64,000 nucleotides of DNA from Pseudisothecium myosuroides (taxonomy: Eukaryota; Streptophyta; Bryopsida; Hypnales; Lembophyllaceae), in NCBI GenBank assembly GCA_951799445.1, contig OX637297.1:4278001-4342000 (forward strand). Reading direction: 5' to 3'. This document shows, piece after piece, positions 33,102 to 44,206 of the stretch (within the stretch, counting starts at the first letter, position 1; each line of letters starts with the position of its first letter). Both the position numbers and the translations under genes were made by a program. Below the pieces are notes generated by a model. The model saw nothing but the letters and a program-made list of their open reading frames with translations. It searched no databases and was not told the origin of the DNA.

Positions 33102-34245
33102 GCAGACATGTACATACAGAAAACGACGTCAATTGATCGTGAGATCCCCCGACCAATATGCAATACAATAGAACCGCTAATTGAAAACACGCATGGGTAG
33201 TTATTTGAAGAAAAACGACTGAATGTCTTATTTGCTGCATAGTACAAGGAAATTAGCAATACTTCTACGGTATCACTGCAGCCCAGAATACAGCACTAAC
33301 AAGGGATGCAAATTTAGGATTCGCGTCAAATACAAAAAAAGGTTTAGGGTGACATATTAGAAGACCGAAAAAACTTGAGCAAAGGAAGTTACGCAGCAGA
33401 AATTCAATTGCATTCGATTGAAGCAACAAAAATGTAGATTACATAATCCACCTAAGACTAATAATTTAATGCAAGGTAAAATGATCGTGAGATCTTCCGA
33501 TCAAGCCCAAGAGAGAGGACAAAATTATCAATTTCAAATCCGTACTTCAACAAACCGGAACTGCAGGAGAACTCCCAAACAAATAGTAGGAGCACAACTA
33601 CAACTTCACTGTCATCCACAAGTACAAAAACAATATCACCAGACAATACAAGGATGGAAACGACATTTCAGTGTTCACACGTCACATCGTATCGTGCAAT
33701 CTCTTGATGAAGCTTGCCGCGCAAGATGATGACGCCCAGTGTTAAAATCTAATGAAGTGTTCAAAAAATTCCACTCTTCCAAGTAATATGATAAACAATT
33801 TCAGAACCAAATTTAGATTAAAGCTGCGAACGAAGAGTAAGAAAACAATTCTAAGTGAGGGTCATGCACCGGAAATGCATTCACATTAGATTTAAAAGAC
33901 AAGGATAAATGCCCAGAACAGTCCGATCTACCGATAGAATCCACTTCCATGGTATACCATTAGATCTCTAGATGTGCATGCACGCGGATTAATAGTCAAG
34001 GTCGAGGTGATCCCTTCGAACTCATAATTATCTTAATCAAAGGCATTTAGGAAAAAAATTTATTTTCACATTTACTACGAGGCTAAATCAATGCCTCCTA
34101 CAAACAAAGAATGTCCAGTATTTCGAAAATGCATTTACAATATTTACAATATGTTCAAGAGTTTTAAGCTACAAGCAATAATATGCACGCCATAAGGAGA
34201 TCGTGAGATATCATGATGAAGTCCGTCGAGGAAGAGAAACCAAAA

Positions 34246-34898
34246 CTAAACTACTGCCCTCAAAATGTCAGACCCCGGTCTGGTCAACGGGACCGCCGGT
34301 GGCAGACCATTGTGGAGCGGATGCTTCTTGACATACGCCGGCACAGCTTCCTGTGACTTAAACAGACCTGTGAGCCAAGGACTGAGCACCCCCACAAGGT
34401 ACTGCTCCTTCCAGTCCTCTTCAAATTTGCGGGGGAAAATGGCGCTATGACAATCGTTCAGGAGGTTTTTAAGTGGATCGTCATCAACAAGGAGAACATT
34501 CTCAGTTGACCTCAAACCCAGCTTAGTGGCGAAATGATATAGATCCTTGAGGAAGTAGGGCCTGTCCGGGTGTTTGGGGTCTCTGAAGGACGACTTTGTG
34601 CAGTCTTCTTGTGTGAGAACAGGCACGTCCTTTGCCTTAACGGACGTCCCCGGCAGCATTTGATTCAATACCTTCGTCACATTTGTCAGTGTCATACTGC
34701 TCCAGAATGCAATGTTTGCATGTCTGTGCACAAAGTCAAATAACTGACCAACATTCGGGCAAAGTGTTACGATGCGTCTGTTCAACTCATTGAATGACCT
34801 GTGAACAAGAACTCCATTAAGGTCAAGGACCACATAATACCGCCGCCTTTCTACCTGATTCAACGACTTCGCCACCGGTTCAGCAGGCACTAAAAAAA
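34246..34898 (-). CDS. Gene X exon 7: FCP1-like HAD domain
   Basis: This terminal exon of about 217 codons ends at TAG 34,246. It starts after the acceptor TTCTGCAG, completing a Val codon with the last base of exon 6. Motif 1 is YYVVLDLNGVLV near residue 22: the HAD nucleophile Asp is present but the second Asp is Asn, as in several plant FCP1-like proteins of unknown role. The second motif region is IAFWSSMT; the third is ENVLLVDDDPLKNLL with consecutive Asp. An HPDRPYFLKDL segment lies between them. FCP1-family enzymes dephosphorylate Ser/Thr (for example the polymerase II tail); whether this DxN form is active is open. The exon is fully open, in contrast to the upstream exons. Confidence 0.8.
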
Positions 34899-34990
34899 CT
34901 GCAGAATACAAGAGAAGCACAGAGTCAGTGATCGGCCAATTCAAGATTCGTTATCTCGTATGTACATTGACAATAATGTAGGCATGTTAC

Positions 34991-36772
34991 CTGCGGGAGC
35001 TCGGACGCTACAAGCTGGCGACCCTTCTGCCCTCCTGTCGTTGCCCAATCGTCTTCTTTCCTTCTCGCCGCCGCTCACTGATCCTTCCCCCCTCCTCTCG
35101 ACGTGCATTTGCCCCTTTCCTCTCTCGTCGGCGCTCCCTGGTCCTCTTTCCCCCTGGTCACCACTGAAAGATCCCGGCTCAAGCTTGTCGTCGCTCAAAG
35201 GCACCACCCTCCTCCCTTTAACGCCGAGTTGCACTGCCTCCCACTCTTCGTCTGCATCAGGTGGATCCCCTCCTTCATACACTACACGCGGACCATCATG
35301 AAATATCCATTTAAAGACAGGCTTGTAAAGGAAACGGTTCGCTCGCCTTATGGATTCCAAATGAATTTCTTTGTTGGTATCGAGACGCTTCTTCCCATAG
35401 TGGTTTAGACTTGGTAAATGACCAAATGTTCTCATACGATCGACAAGACAGAACTTCATTATTTCTTCGGCCTTGTAAGGTAAGGCCTCTAGCACTTCGT
35501 CAGAATTGCACTCACCGTCATCAGGAACGACCTCTCTTGCAACCTCCAGTGGAACCCTGGAGGCCAGTGAAGCAATGTCGACAATCCTCGCCCGCCCTAT
35601 GACAGATTTATTCTTCCTTCCAGGAACAGGTTTGGGACTCAGGGGGACTAAGTCAACAAGGGTGTCGTTCTGTACAGCAACCGTGATGCCCATCGGCGGG
35701 AGCAATCACTCTGGCATCGTCGTGGGATCCCCCAACGAAGACAATGCAACCACTCCCTCCTGGTGTTCAACCCCCTCGCTCTCTGCCTGATCGCCATGTT
35801 GAGTTGAGACCACTGACTCTTCAACGATCGTGGGATCCCCCGATCCTTCAGGTCCCGGTGTTCGGCCTCGGTCATCCTTCCCTGCTCCACATCGAGGGAT
35901 AGCTAACTCAGTCTGGACAGGTAATGCATGGCTCATCGTGGGATCCCCCGATGTAGGTTTTCTAGTGCTACCCTCCGCGTGTTCCCTCTTCGGGGTAGGT
36001 CCGGAGTCACTGTCTTGCCTCCCAACATCAGACTCTTGCGTCATCGTGGGATCCCCCGATACAAGGTGGTCATCATCCCCCTTCGACTCTTTCCTCCCCT
36101 CGCTGAGGTCGGCCGCATCCTCCCCGCTCCTGACCAGTGACTCCTTCGTCATCGTGGAATCCCCCGATGCTGGTCGGTGAGTGTCCCCCAGGGTTATTAA
36201 GACGAGGTCCGACAGCTGTCTGTCAGCTCCTGAAGCACGAGATGCCTGCGCATCCTCCTGTTGCGGCTGAGTCGACTTGTCAGACTTCGACAGTAACGGT
36301 CCCAAGGCACAAGTCAGAAGCGTGTCTGCCGCGACTGATGCTTCGGGATTCGGACTCCCAGTCGGCTTCGCTGGCGAATGTTTGCGCTGCACCAACGACT
36401 TACTTGGAGTCCACTTCGAGGTCCCCCCCTTCCGATTTTTGCCTGCTGTCTTCCGCACTCGCTTGGCCGCCTTTGTGGTCCGGTATCTTTTGTTGTGTCA
36501 GGTTCCTTGACCGGCTTCTTACGCGGCTTCCTCTTCGATATCCTTGGGTCCGTTAATTGGATCCCTGAATTCACTTCGCCTGACGACCCGCTCGATATTG
36601 GAATTACAATTTTTTCAGCTGGTAACGGCTCCGGAATACTCTCATGCTGCTCTGTCAGCTCTTCCAGCTCCGCCTGTGCCGAATGAACTTTGGGAACTTC
36701 GTCAGCATCCTCCGCTGTACTTGGCGGATCAGTCAGCTGCTCTCGCCGGGGGGAGGGAGTCGGAGATTTCGC
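34991..36772 (-). CDS. Gene X exon 6: acidic/basic linker, 36-residue palindromic repeats, basic region
   Basis: It begins after CTCGCAG (AKSPTPSPRREQ) and ends at the donor CCCGCAG|GTAACATG. First comes an acidic, helix-prone part (DADEVPKVHSAQAELEEL), then a lysine-rich tract (RKTAGKNRKGG), then five repeats 36 residues apart with the core SGDPTM or close variants, then a more ordered part (KNKSVIGRARIVDIASLASR, HLESIRRANRFLYKPVFKW). A frameshift near 36,490 (T4 run) joins two open stretches, and a TGA at 35,706 follows the fifth repeat. The ordered part after the TGA is open for 255 codons up to the donor. Function unknown. Confidence 0.65.
35717..36168 (-). repeat. Five palindromes at a 108-bp period inside exon 6
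   Basis: Variants of ATCGTGGGATCCCCCGAT begin near 35,719, 35,827, 35,935, 36,043 and 36,151, each 108 bp apart. On the coding strand they read TCGGGGGATCCCACGATG, that is Ser-Gly-Asp-Pro-Thr-Met. Between them the sequence is largely unique, so this is not a simple tandem duplication of a 108-bp unit. Confidence 0.9.
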
Positions 36773-36897
36773 CTGCGAGAAAGGCAATATCCCACCACAT
36801 CTGAGCTCAGTTTGCCCTCCCAGAATCGCATGCGAGAGATATACGCTGCCCAACGTCCGGAGATATCACGATGGTTCAGCAAATAATGCACACTAAC
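36773..36897 (-). other. Gene X intron 5 with one palindrome
   Basis: Donor AAG|GTTAGT and acceptor TTTCTCGCAG. The 125-bp intron carries a degenerate palindrome at about 36,859-36,876 (GGAGATATCACGAT). Confidence 0.6.
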
Positions 36898-37131
36898 CTT
36901 AGGGTGCTCAACCGACCTTGTTCCTAAACCTGGTCTGTGTTGGGTGATGTCTTCAACTACAGCATCTTCATCATCACTCTCAACTTCCTTGTCCTCGTGT
37001 TAGGCCTCCGTAAGAGGAAGGGGTGCCGCCTGCGCATGTTTGTCGTCCCAAATCTGCTTGGCGAAGACCTGACTTAACGTTTTAGCTTCCGCTGAATCGA
37101 CAACTTCCAGCACTTTACCACCTTCCGAATA
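36898..37131 (-). CDS. Gene X exon 5
   Basis: Acceptor GTATTTCAG, first codons YSEGGKVLEVVDSAEAKT, then an acidic segment DKEVESDDEDAVVEDI, donor AAG|GTTAGT. One internal TAA at 37,000-37,002. It links the conserved-looking exon 4 domain to the repeat-bearing linker. No domain recognised. Confidence 0.55.
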
Positions 37132-37231
37132 CTGAAATACAACAGTCGGATATTAGTGACATTCACATCCCCAAAATCAAAATTGAGATTATCAGAAGAA
37201 CAAAAGAAAAGACAATCATTGTAGTGCATAC

Positions 37232-38589
37232 CAAGCCCAGATATGTGAACTCCGGACCCCCGTTGACATTCACAAAGACATAGTCGCTGCAAGCTAGTCC
37301 TTCGAATAGAATCAACGCACTGTTGATCTTCAGATACGGCATCTGCTGCCGACGCCAGTAAGGGTAGTCGTCCGGCATATCTTCCGCCTTGTACACCTGA
37401 GTTAGGCGGTCCAATCCCGAGAAGAAGCTTTTGAAGCAAGTCCGCCGATCATGCTCTTCGCTGTGCCCAAAAATGAAGACAACAAAGACATTGTACCCGT
37501 CTCCGGCTGGAGCTTAAGGGAAGAAGTCTTCGGCCCCTGCCATGTAGTTTACAACGTGCCAGTCCCACAACCTAGCTTTGACTTCCATCCGTCGTTTCTC
37601 TAGGTGAGCCACAATCATGTGGAACCCTTCGGCATCTGTGAGGAGAACGGCGGCAGAGCGGGCTACGACTCTCTGGTCCTGCGGATCATAGTACTCCAGA
37701 GCGTCAAAGAGTCTCTTCAACTTTCGCTCTTCAAGAATTTTGGAGCAACACCCGCAGGACCTTGCCCCGTACATGAACCAGATGTACAAGTGCTGCTTCT
37801 TCTTTCCCCTCCATTCTTTGACGTCCCCTGCCGCCAAGGTGACGCTAATGTCCCAGCTGCTTTCGTCCATGGTTTTACAGAGATAGTGCTCTGAAAAACC
37901 ACGTGCATTTGCCTGCACCGATTTTTCCTCCGTCGTTAGCTTGAAATACAAATCCCACCTATGGATCACCGACTGCGGGAGGTCAGCTGGGTCGAACGTC
38001 TTGTTGAGATTTCTCGTCTGGTCCTGCAACCACTTTTCCCAGCAGGGGTTTCCATTGCCTTGTTCACCCACATATCCACATCCTCGTGCTGAATGTTCCT
38101 TTCCGTCGCAAACTCGACCCACAAAGAGTCCGGGTAAGGCTCGTACTCCACCCTCCTCGCGGGCAGCAGATGACCCTTGTAATGAGACAAGAGTTCGTTC
38201 TTCATCGCCCTGACCAGCCGAATTTTGGCGCCCGCGTCAGCAAGAGAGACAATACGTCTTCCACCTCTCTGCGATTTCGACCTTGCGACGGAGGTCTTCA
38301 TGTTGACAACTTGGGCTTCGACTTGATCCGCAAGAAAATTGATGTCCTCCGGTCTAAGTCCGTAAAGGGGCGTGAAGTCGTATGCCGCCAACAATTTGCG
38401 ATCCGTACTCCCAGATACATCGACCAGCCCCGCCGCGTCAGGAAGGAGACCTGCCATGAATCTCTCCTCTATCTTGATCCATCTCTGAACATCAGCGTCG
38501 TTCTCCAGGAAGAGTAGAGGGATTCTCAGTTCAGCGATGTCTTTCGCCTTTGTTCCCGCAAATATTGTTGCCACCGACGGCTGAAACGC
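37232..38589 (-). CDS. Gene X exon 4: conserved-looking globular region of unknown family
   Basis: It starts after GTTGGGCAG with AFQPSVATIFAGTKAKD and ends at the donor GGCTTG|GTATGC. It has a mixed, well-folded composition: a CGCC cysteine cluster (37,750 region, ARSCGCCSK), KKQHLYIWFMYG, a W-rich segment RLWDWHVVNYM, then GYNVFVVFIFGHSEEHD and YWRRQQMPYLKINSALIL. A frameshift at a C4 run (38,045-38,048) separates two long open parts, and TAA at 37,514 separates the second from the last 94 codons. I cannot assign a function. The preceding exon's GGQH motif may belong to the same domain. Confidence 0.6.
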
Positions 38590-39045
38590 CTGCCCAACAA
38601 AGGAGTAATAGTCAGTACGCATTTCATAGACGACGTGAACACAAGAAGTCCAATAAACAGTCGTGCGATCCCACGATCAGTTAGTTACCACGACCAACTC
38701 GTTTAGGCAACAGGCAATCGTGAGATATCACGATGAGCCACTATCTCCTACATACACAATTTGAAAACACCACGCACTGAACCGCGAGCACAAAAAACTA
38801 AACTAGCACTATCTGGTATTTCATATGTTAAAGTCGTAGGATATCACGATTGCCGCACTCTAACGTAGAACTACCCCGTATCGCAAAGCCAAGATTTAGT
38901 TGTGGGATCCCACGATGACGAGGTTCTAACGTAATGAAGGTCTGAGATGTAGTGCAGGACCATCGGGAGATCCCACGATGGTTAGGTAGAGCGCACTCTG
39001 ATGACCCCCCAAAAAAAAATATGTCAACTCCGGCGGCATTCTTAC
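38590..39045 (-). other. Gene X intron 3 with five palindromes
   Basis: The intron uses donor TACAAT|GTAAGA and acceptor GTTGGGCAG. Palindromes begin near 38,660, 38,717, 38,833, 38,899 and 38,962, including AATCGTGAGATATCACGAT and GGGAGATCCCACGATGG, spaced 57-116 bp. No other structure seen. Confidence 0.75.
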
Positions 39046-40367
39046 ATTGTACTCTACTGAGTGTGGTCTGCCCAATAGTGCTGGCTGTAGACTTCCCATA
39101 CTCCGCCATTTGATTCTTGCGTTCAGCAGCTGCTTCGTGAAGTTCTGCTCCTTCTGTTTGCCAACGCCATCCTGGTTCAGCGCCCGCGAGTAGTGCACTA
39201 GGTCTCCGTGGTGATCTTTGTCCGTCCACACAGGTAAAATATTGAAGGTGGAGGCGAGCTTCTTGTCCTTCTCGGGAATCACACCAAGCCTAATCAGGTC
39301 CTTGAATGCCTGGACAGTGTGCTGGCCACCTATTATGTAGTAGTGTGTCTTTGGGTTTTCGAAGATCTCCTTCTTCGGCGCTTGCTTTTCATAGTGCGAC
39401 ACTACCTTCGCCGGGCCGTAGGGTCCCGCTTTAAGGGGAAGCACTGTTATGACTCTGTTCTCTGAGTCATAATCAGGTGTGATTCGTGCCTTCCTCGTCA
39501 GCAAATCAAGCCGTTCTGCCTGAATTCCCCTGTACACAAGCAGTGCTACAGGTGCCTGGTGCAGATAGTCATAGTGCATGCGGATGAGCTCTCCTTTGCT
39601 GTCACAGATTGGTTTCCTGCCCCATTTGTACAGGCCACCGAAGGAGTTCTCGTACAAGGTCCTCATCGCATTCATCTCTTCCGGTGTCATCTTCTTCACG
39701 TCTGCCTCCCCTAGAGCCACAGCCCTGTGAAGCGGGAGTGGGTATCCGGTTTTTTCTTCTTTCTGGATGTCCCAGCTGCGGCTTCAACTTTGTCCCCGGG
39801 AACACCAACTGCAGACTTCCTCTTCTGGTCTTCTTTTTGGGGGACGGCGTGGAAGAAACCGCTGTCACGACTTGGGGGGGAGCGTTCGTATCTCGTAAGT
39901 CTTCCAGGATTATGTCCCACTGGTTCTTTAGCTCCTTAGGCTTCCACCGAGGCTTAGACGTGTCTTTGCACATCAGATGTGACCTTGCAGTCACAGACTC
40001 GCACAGAGTGAGACTAAACTTCGCGTAGTCCAGGATCAGACCAAACGTTATGATCTCCCTGGAAAGGGGAACCTTCTCCTCTACAACTAGGAGCGCTGTG
40101 TTGTCGTCAAGCCCCTTCATTTCTAGTACCCTCAGGCCGGCAGTCGGGTGCCCCATCGTTCCATTCACCAGCGTGGGATGAATAATGGCGGAGCCGTCAC
40201 TCTCTGCTTTCCAGGCGATTCCCCAATTTGTAATCTGCTCGTCGCATCGGAAAAAGGCTTGTAGTGGATGTGGGCCTGTGTACTCCAAAGACGTAATGTA
40301 ACAATCGATGAAGGTACAAAGCTTCCTTGGTGTCAGTTCTTCTGGACCTTCGTCCACTTGCATTTCA
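39046..40367 (-). CDS. Gene X exon 3: N-terminal domain and GGQH-motif domain
   Basis: Acceptor CATGCTGCAG; joining to exon 2 gives WKDPEMQVDEGPEEL in frame. The first part (40,363-39,850) is a hydrophobic/charged domain (LCTFIDCYITSLEYTG, then NWGIAWKAE). A lysine-rich linker follows, and then from 39,720 a domain with TPEEMNAMRTLYENSFGG, VALLVYRGI, HYYIIGGQHTVQAFKDL and HYSRALNQDG. The GGQHTVQAF motif recalls the DGQHR-type motif of ParB-like and DndB-like folds, which is only a resemblance. Two homopolymer frameshifts (39,835-39,843 and 39,750-39,755) lie in the linker. Donor at 39,045. Confidence 0.6.
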
Positions 40368-40818
40368 CTGCAGCATGAAAGGAGATGTTAGTTTTGACAT
40401 TGTCCGGTAGAGCAGATAGTGGTGCGATAGTATTCCCGTGTCAACTTGAAATTTCATCCTTAGTCGTGGGATCCCACGACGGCTGTTATGGAAGAGAAGG
40501 AATGGTTTTGTGATCATTTTGATGATCTAGTTTTACAAATTACTGTTGTCGTGGGATGTCGTTCGCGTAATCTAGGTGTAAGTATCTTTAACCACAAAAA
40601 CGTGCTAAGATGACACAAGTTATCGTCCCAGGAGATTCCAGACGTTGCTTCAAAATTAGTTTCTCGAGACCTCTAAATTTCCGGACTTTGACCACCTTGA
40701 GAGGGGTCCTTTCAACACACAAACACTTTTCCGGAACTACTTCCTTTCCGGATTCTCTTCCGGATCCGGCCCTATCCAATATTCCGGTTCCGTCTTTCTA
40801 ACAAGTTGGTTTTCGATA

Positions 40819-40839
40819 CCTCTGTTTTACCCTCAGAGG
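40819..40839 (-). other. Conserved 3' hairpin of the complete C element
   Basis: CCTCTG and CAGAGG pair around a 9-base loop; identical stems are present in copies A and H. It lies about 270 bp before the element's 3' end. Confidence 0.6.
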
Positions 40840-41687
40840 GTTCCTCACTTGCTCTTTCCGAGGGGTAGGGAACTGCACCACTCCGTATCTGACATAAACT
40901 CTAATAACATAAAACAAAACACAACCCAAGAATAAATCTAGTTGAGTAAACAGGGTGGCCTCCTCACAACATCCCGGATGGCCTATCCGGAAAGCTGGTC
41001 ACACAGGGTAGCGTTAGGTCCTCCTTACTACAACGACGGATACCGGACTTCCGGAACTAAGGGAATGACTTCCTAGCTCTCGACCGCTCATGAGGTTGAC
41101 TAGCCTTCCGGAAGGGTGGAAATATTCCTCTAGCGGTTGCCTATCTCCGCACGGAACCGCCCCTGCGAATTCCGGACTAGCTTCCGGACCACTCCTTGGT
41201 CTCCACCGGATTACCGTACCAGCGTTTTAAAGGCGCCACTTTCTCACTGCGCAAGTCTAAAAACTCATCTGCAAGACACACTTAGCCTAATCCGGCAGTC
41301 CACGAATCCGGACTCCTCCCCTTGCACACTCTCACTTACACATCCACACAAGTGACTATAGACGCGATACGCAAGAGAATAATCCAACGAGTGCTTTCCT
41401 GAATGCTTTAGATTAAATGAACAAGGAAAAAGGAATGACAGGCCAACAAACCGGCCTGTCCTTAAAAACCCACAAAAAGGCAGCCCAAACGGCCACCAGA
41501 AAACCGCCCAACGGCCAACTAAAAAGCAAAAAGGCAACGGCCCTGAAGACCGTTCCGGGAAAACTGCAAAACCGTTTAACTCCTAAAAGTCCGGAACTAC
41601 TGGACCTACATCCGGAAAATCCGGTTCCGGAACTACCATCCTGGTAAGAATCCTAACTACAATTACTGCTACTGCTACCCTAGATAG

Positions 41688-43697
41688 TCATTTATTTCTC
41701 TTAGCCTTCTTTACAGACGTGCCACCCTGAGCTGGCGATCCACCTGTCTTCTGGGGTGGGGTGTTCTTCGTCTTCGACCTGGTCCGGGGAGGCTGCAACT
41801 CTTCCTCCTCCGATTGAGTCGTATCCCCCTCTTCCGATTCCGGGTCCGTCTCGCTCAGTAGCCGTCGTCCCCTTGGTTTCGGAACAGTAAGATCGATGAG
41901 CTGGGACGGTGGCGGTGTCTAGAGAAAGGGCTGGAGCATGTGGGTGAAACTCATCGGATCCGTCCGGGCTGGATTCAACACCGTTCCGGGTAAAGGTGGT
42001 TCCCGGAAAGTAGAACCCACCGGTCTGTCGGGGAACAGATTTGCTACGGACGCAGTTCTTCCGACTGGGACGCCTAAGACAACATCTTTTACTGGAGTGG
42101 AGGCCGCAAACTGCTTCACCAGCGACCTCCTCTTCTGTGCCGATGCTGTTCCGGCTTGCGACGTTCCGGCGATTGTCTTGCTCTTTGCCAGAGAAGGCTG
42201 GTTCTGTGCCCCTCCTTCTTGGAGATCCTGACCTAGGTCAAAAAGGCCTTGGTCTAACCCCTCAAGCGGATCCAAGTTTCCCAACAGTTGCCGGACTTCC
42301 TTGAGCATTCCCTCAATCCGGACTTCAAAATCCACAAGGATGCTCACCACCTTCGATCCCGCCACGTGACCATCCTTCACCATGTGATTATTCCAGAGTG
42401 TAACTCTGGCAAGAATATCCGCCGGAGTGTCAAACAGACTTCTGACATTCCGGACCAGATCGAGGGCTTCTCCCTCTTTTGTTTCAGCGGCCATCCTCTC
42501 TTTCTCCGACCACGCAGCTTGTTCTCGAAACCGGTCCCGTTCTTGCTCCAAGGTTAGAATCCGGTCCTCCAGCTGCTTCACCGCTTCCGGATCTGGCCTT
42601 TCCGCCAACGTCACCAGGATTTGGGTTTCTTCCTTCACACCCAATTTCTCGCACATTTGCCGGATCAGCGCCGACATCCGCTCATTCTGTGCCCGGGTAG
42701 CTAACAGCCATTTGATGGTGACCTCTAGTTGATCTGTTTCCGGAAGTGGTTCTCGGGGCTTCTCTTCCTCCTCAGCTTCTTGCTTACCCCGCGCACCCCG
42801 ATCAGTCGATTTCCGGCGTGTCCCTCCAACGTTTGGTGATGCCTGCTCCGGTTCTGGTTCCTCTTCTTCCGGCTCGAGCTCATCCGGTTCATCTTCTGCG
42901 GGAAGTCCATACCTCAACAAATTCTCGCCCTTCCGGTATATGGTCATTTCCGGTCCGGCCAGTGCATCCTCGGAGTGATACAGATGGAAAAGATAGAGGC
43001 TAATTGGACTTGACTTCTTGTTCGCGATATTGACCGCTAACTTTTCCACTACGGAGTGAATGATCACTCCCCAGCTGACCGGCCTGGGAGCCGGATTCTC
43101 TCTATCTCCCAGCGCTCCGAAAATGGTGTTTGCCACGGTCATTGTAATCCGGGTGGGCTTTTCCGGATACAAGATAGGGATGAGGAATGCTAACAACTGC
43201 CCATCCCGTGGACTCTTACAATCACTCGCGGTGTTTCCTTCCGTGGAATCCGCATGACTCCGGAGTACCTCCACGGCGTAAGTATCCGTCCGGGACGCCA
43301 TTCCGGAACCCCTGCTCGGCGTAAAGTATGCCTTCGCCCACAACTCCGGAGTCCAGGCCCTAGATCGACCCCTAATCGTCAAATCGAACTGATTACCTAC
43401 TCCGGAAACCAGCTCGTCAATCATCTCTTCACTCCGGACGTTCCATGGACGTTTTACCAATCCTAAGCACCCCATGATTTCTAGGTCCTCTTCTAACTCC
43501 TTCAGGCGCTCCGGATCCGATGGGACAACTGGACGTACGCCCCGGGCTATCACTACCGACCTCCGGGATCGACTCACTTCCGCCATCTCACTGACTGCTA
43601 GGACAATCCGGTGCAATCGGCACCTTCCTCCCTTTCTCTCCCTAACACGCCCTAACTCACCACTCTTTTTCTCTTCTAACGCACCGTGGAAGAGCAC
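41688..43697 (-). CDS. gag-like protein of the C element, near-intact
   Basis: The frame is open from 43,697 to a TAG at 41,919. The conserved ATG is at 43,586 (present also in copies A and H), giving 555 residues to the TAG; beyond it the same frame stays open to TGA at 41,688, giving about 630. Copy H has CAA where this copy has the TAG, so the longer form is probably ancestral. Order: basic N-terminus; EDLEIMGCLGLVKRPWN; TPELWAKAYFTPSRGSG; LAFLIPILYPEKPTRITMT; SWGVIIHSVVEKL; SPISLYLFHLYH; an acidic tract; a coiled coil (LEDRILTLEQERDRF); LLGNLDPLEGLDQ; a basic Ser/Thr tail. No zinc knuckle, protease, RT or integrase. Similar repeat-borne proteins are common in some bryophyte genomes as far as I recall; function unknown, perhaps RNA or particle assembly. 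Confidence 0.7.
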
Positions 43698-43730
43698 GGG
43701 TAAAAGAGACTGAATGAGGCTGGCGGTGGG

Positions 43731-43740
43731 GTTTAAGTAC
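43731..43740 (-). promoter_or_regulatory. TATA-like box of the C element
   Basis: GTACTTAAAC on the minus strand, about 35 bp upstream of the open frame; conserved in copies A and H. Confidence 0.5.
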
Positions 43741-44206
43741 CTGTCGGAACCCTAAGTTCCCGCCGCCAAAAACGTTCCCGTAAGTTCCCTAGCCGGAACC
43801 TAGGCGGTAGGTCCCTACGATCCGGAACATTCCGGAACTTTTCCGGCTTTCCGGCTACGGTTTCCGGCAGGCTGCGTAACCTATTTAGAGTTTTATCCTT
43901 TCTACCTAGAAACTAATTTCTATTTCTAATATCTAAGTCCTAACTTGGTATTTAAATGCAAAAATTGAAAAAGTTCTGCTATTTTTACCTCCACTAAATT
44001 GTTAATTGGGACTTTCCAAATGATACGTACTCCCACATGGGATATCACGATCGGTTAAATTCACGGACAGGAGTGGGAAGGAGGTTATTGCATCGCTACT
44101 CACTAACTGAAGGCGTCCTGGCATATGACGACGACACTATTTAACATGGAATGGATATTCAAATATCTTAGAAGGAGATCGGTGATGATCTGTGAAACTA
44201 CTGTCT

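Larger units (their letters stand above)
32110..35080 (-). repeat. Right arm of the inverted duplication
   Basis: The arm contains the 3' end of gene X (exon 7 and the end of exon 6), a downstream HAD-like frame and non-coding sequence between them. Palindrome variants at 32,157-32,179, 33,136-33,153, 33,483-33,502 and 34,198-34,217 have left-arm counterparts, so the palindromes were in place before the duplication. Confidence 0.85.
40557..44037 (-). mobile_element. Complete C-type element (3.48 kb) with TGGGA target duplication
   Basis: Read on the minus strand it starts TGTGGGAGTACGTATC and ends CGCGAACGACA. TGGGA is duplicated at 40,552-40,556 and 44,038-44,042. It was inserted in the middle of a palindrome: removing it restores GTCGTGGGATATCACGAT. 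It has a leader of about 340 bp with a GTACTTAAACC box, one long gag-like ORF, and a 1.1-kb 3' region with the conserved hairpin. There are no LTR pairs and no polymerase gene. It is in the same orientation as gene X. The best hypothesis is a non-autonomous retroelement or an ORF-bearing solo LTR. Confidence 0.9.

Noticed and set aside
32596..33171. A 191-codon plus-strand frame
   Set aside because: It is antisense to the HAD-like frame, with a basic, low-complexity product and no support in the left arm.
35830..36556. Plus-strand frames of 116 and 139 codons across the palindromes
   Set aside because: They lie opposite exon 6 of gene X; splice junctions and phase support the minus strand.
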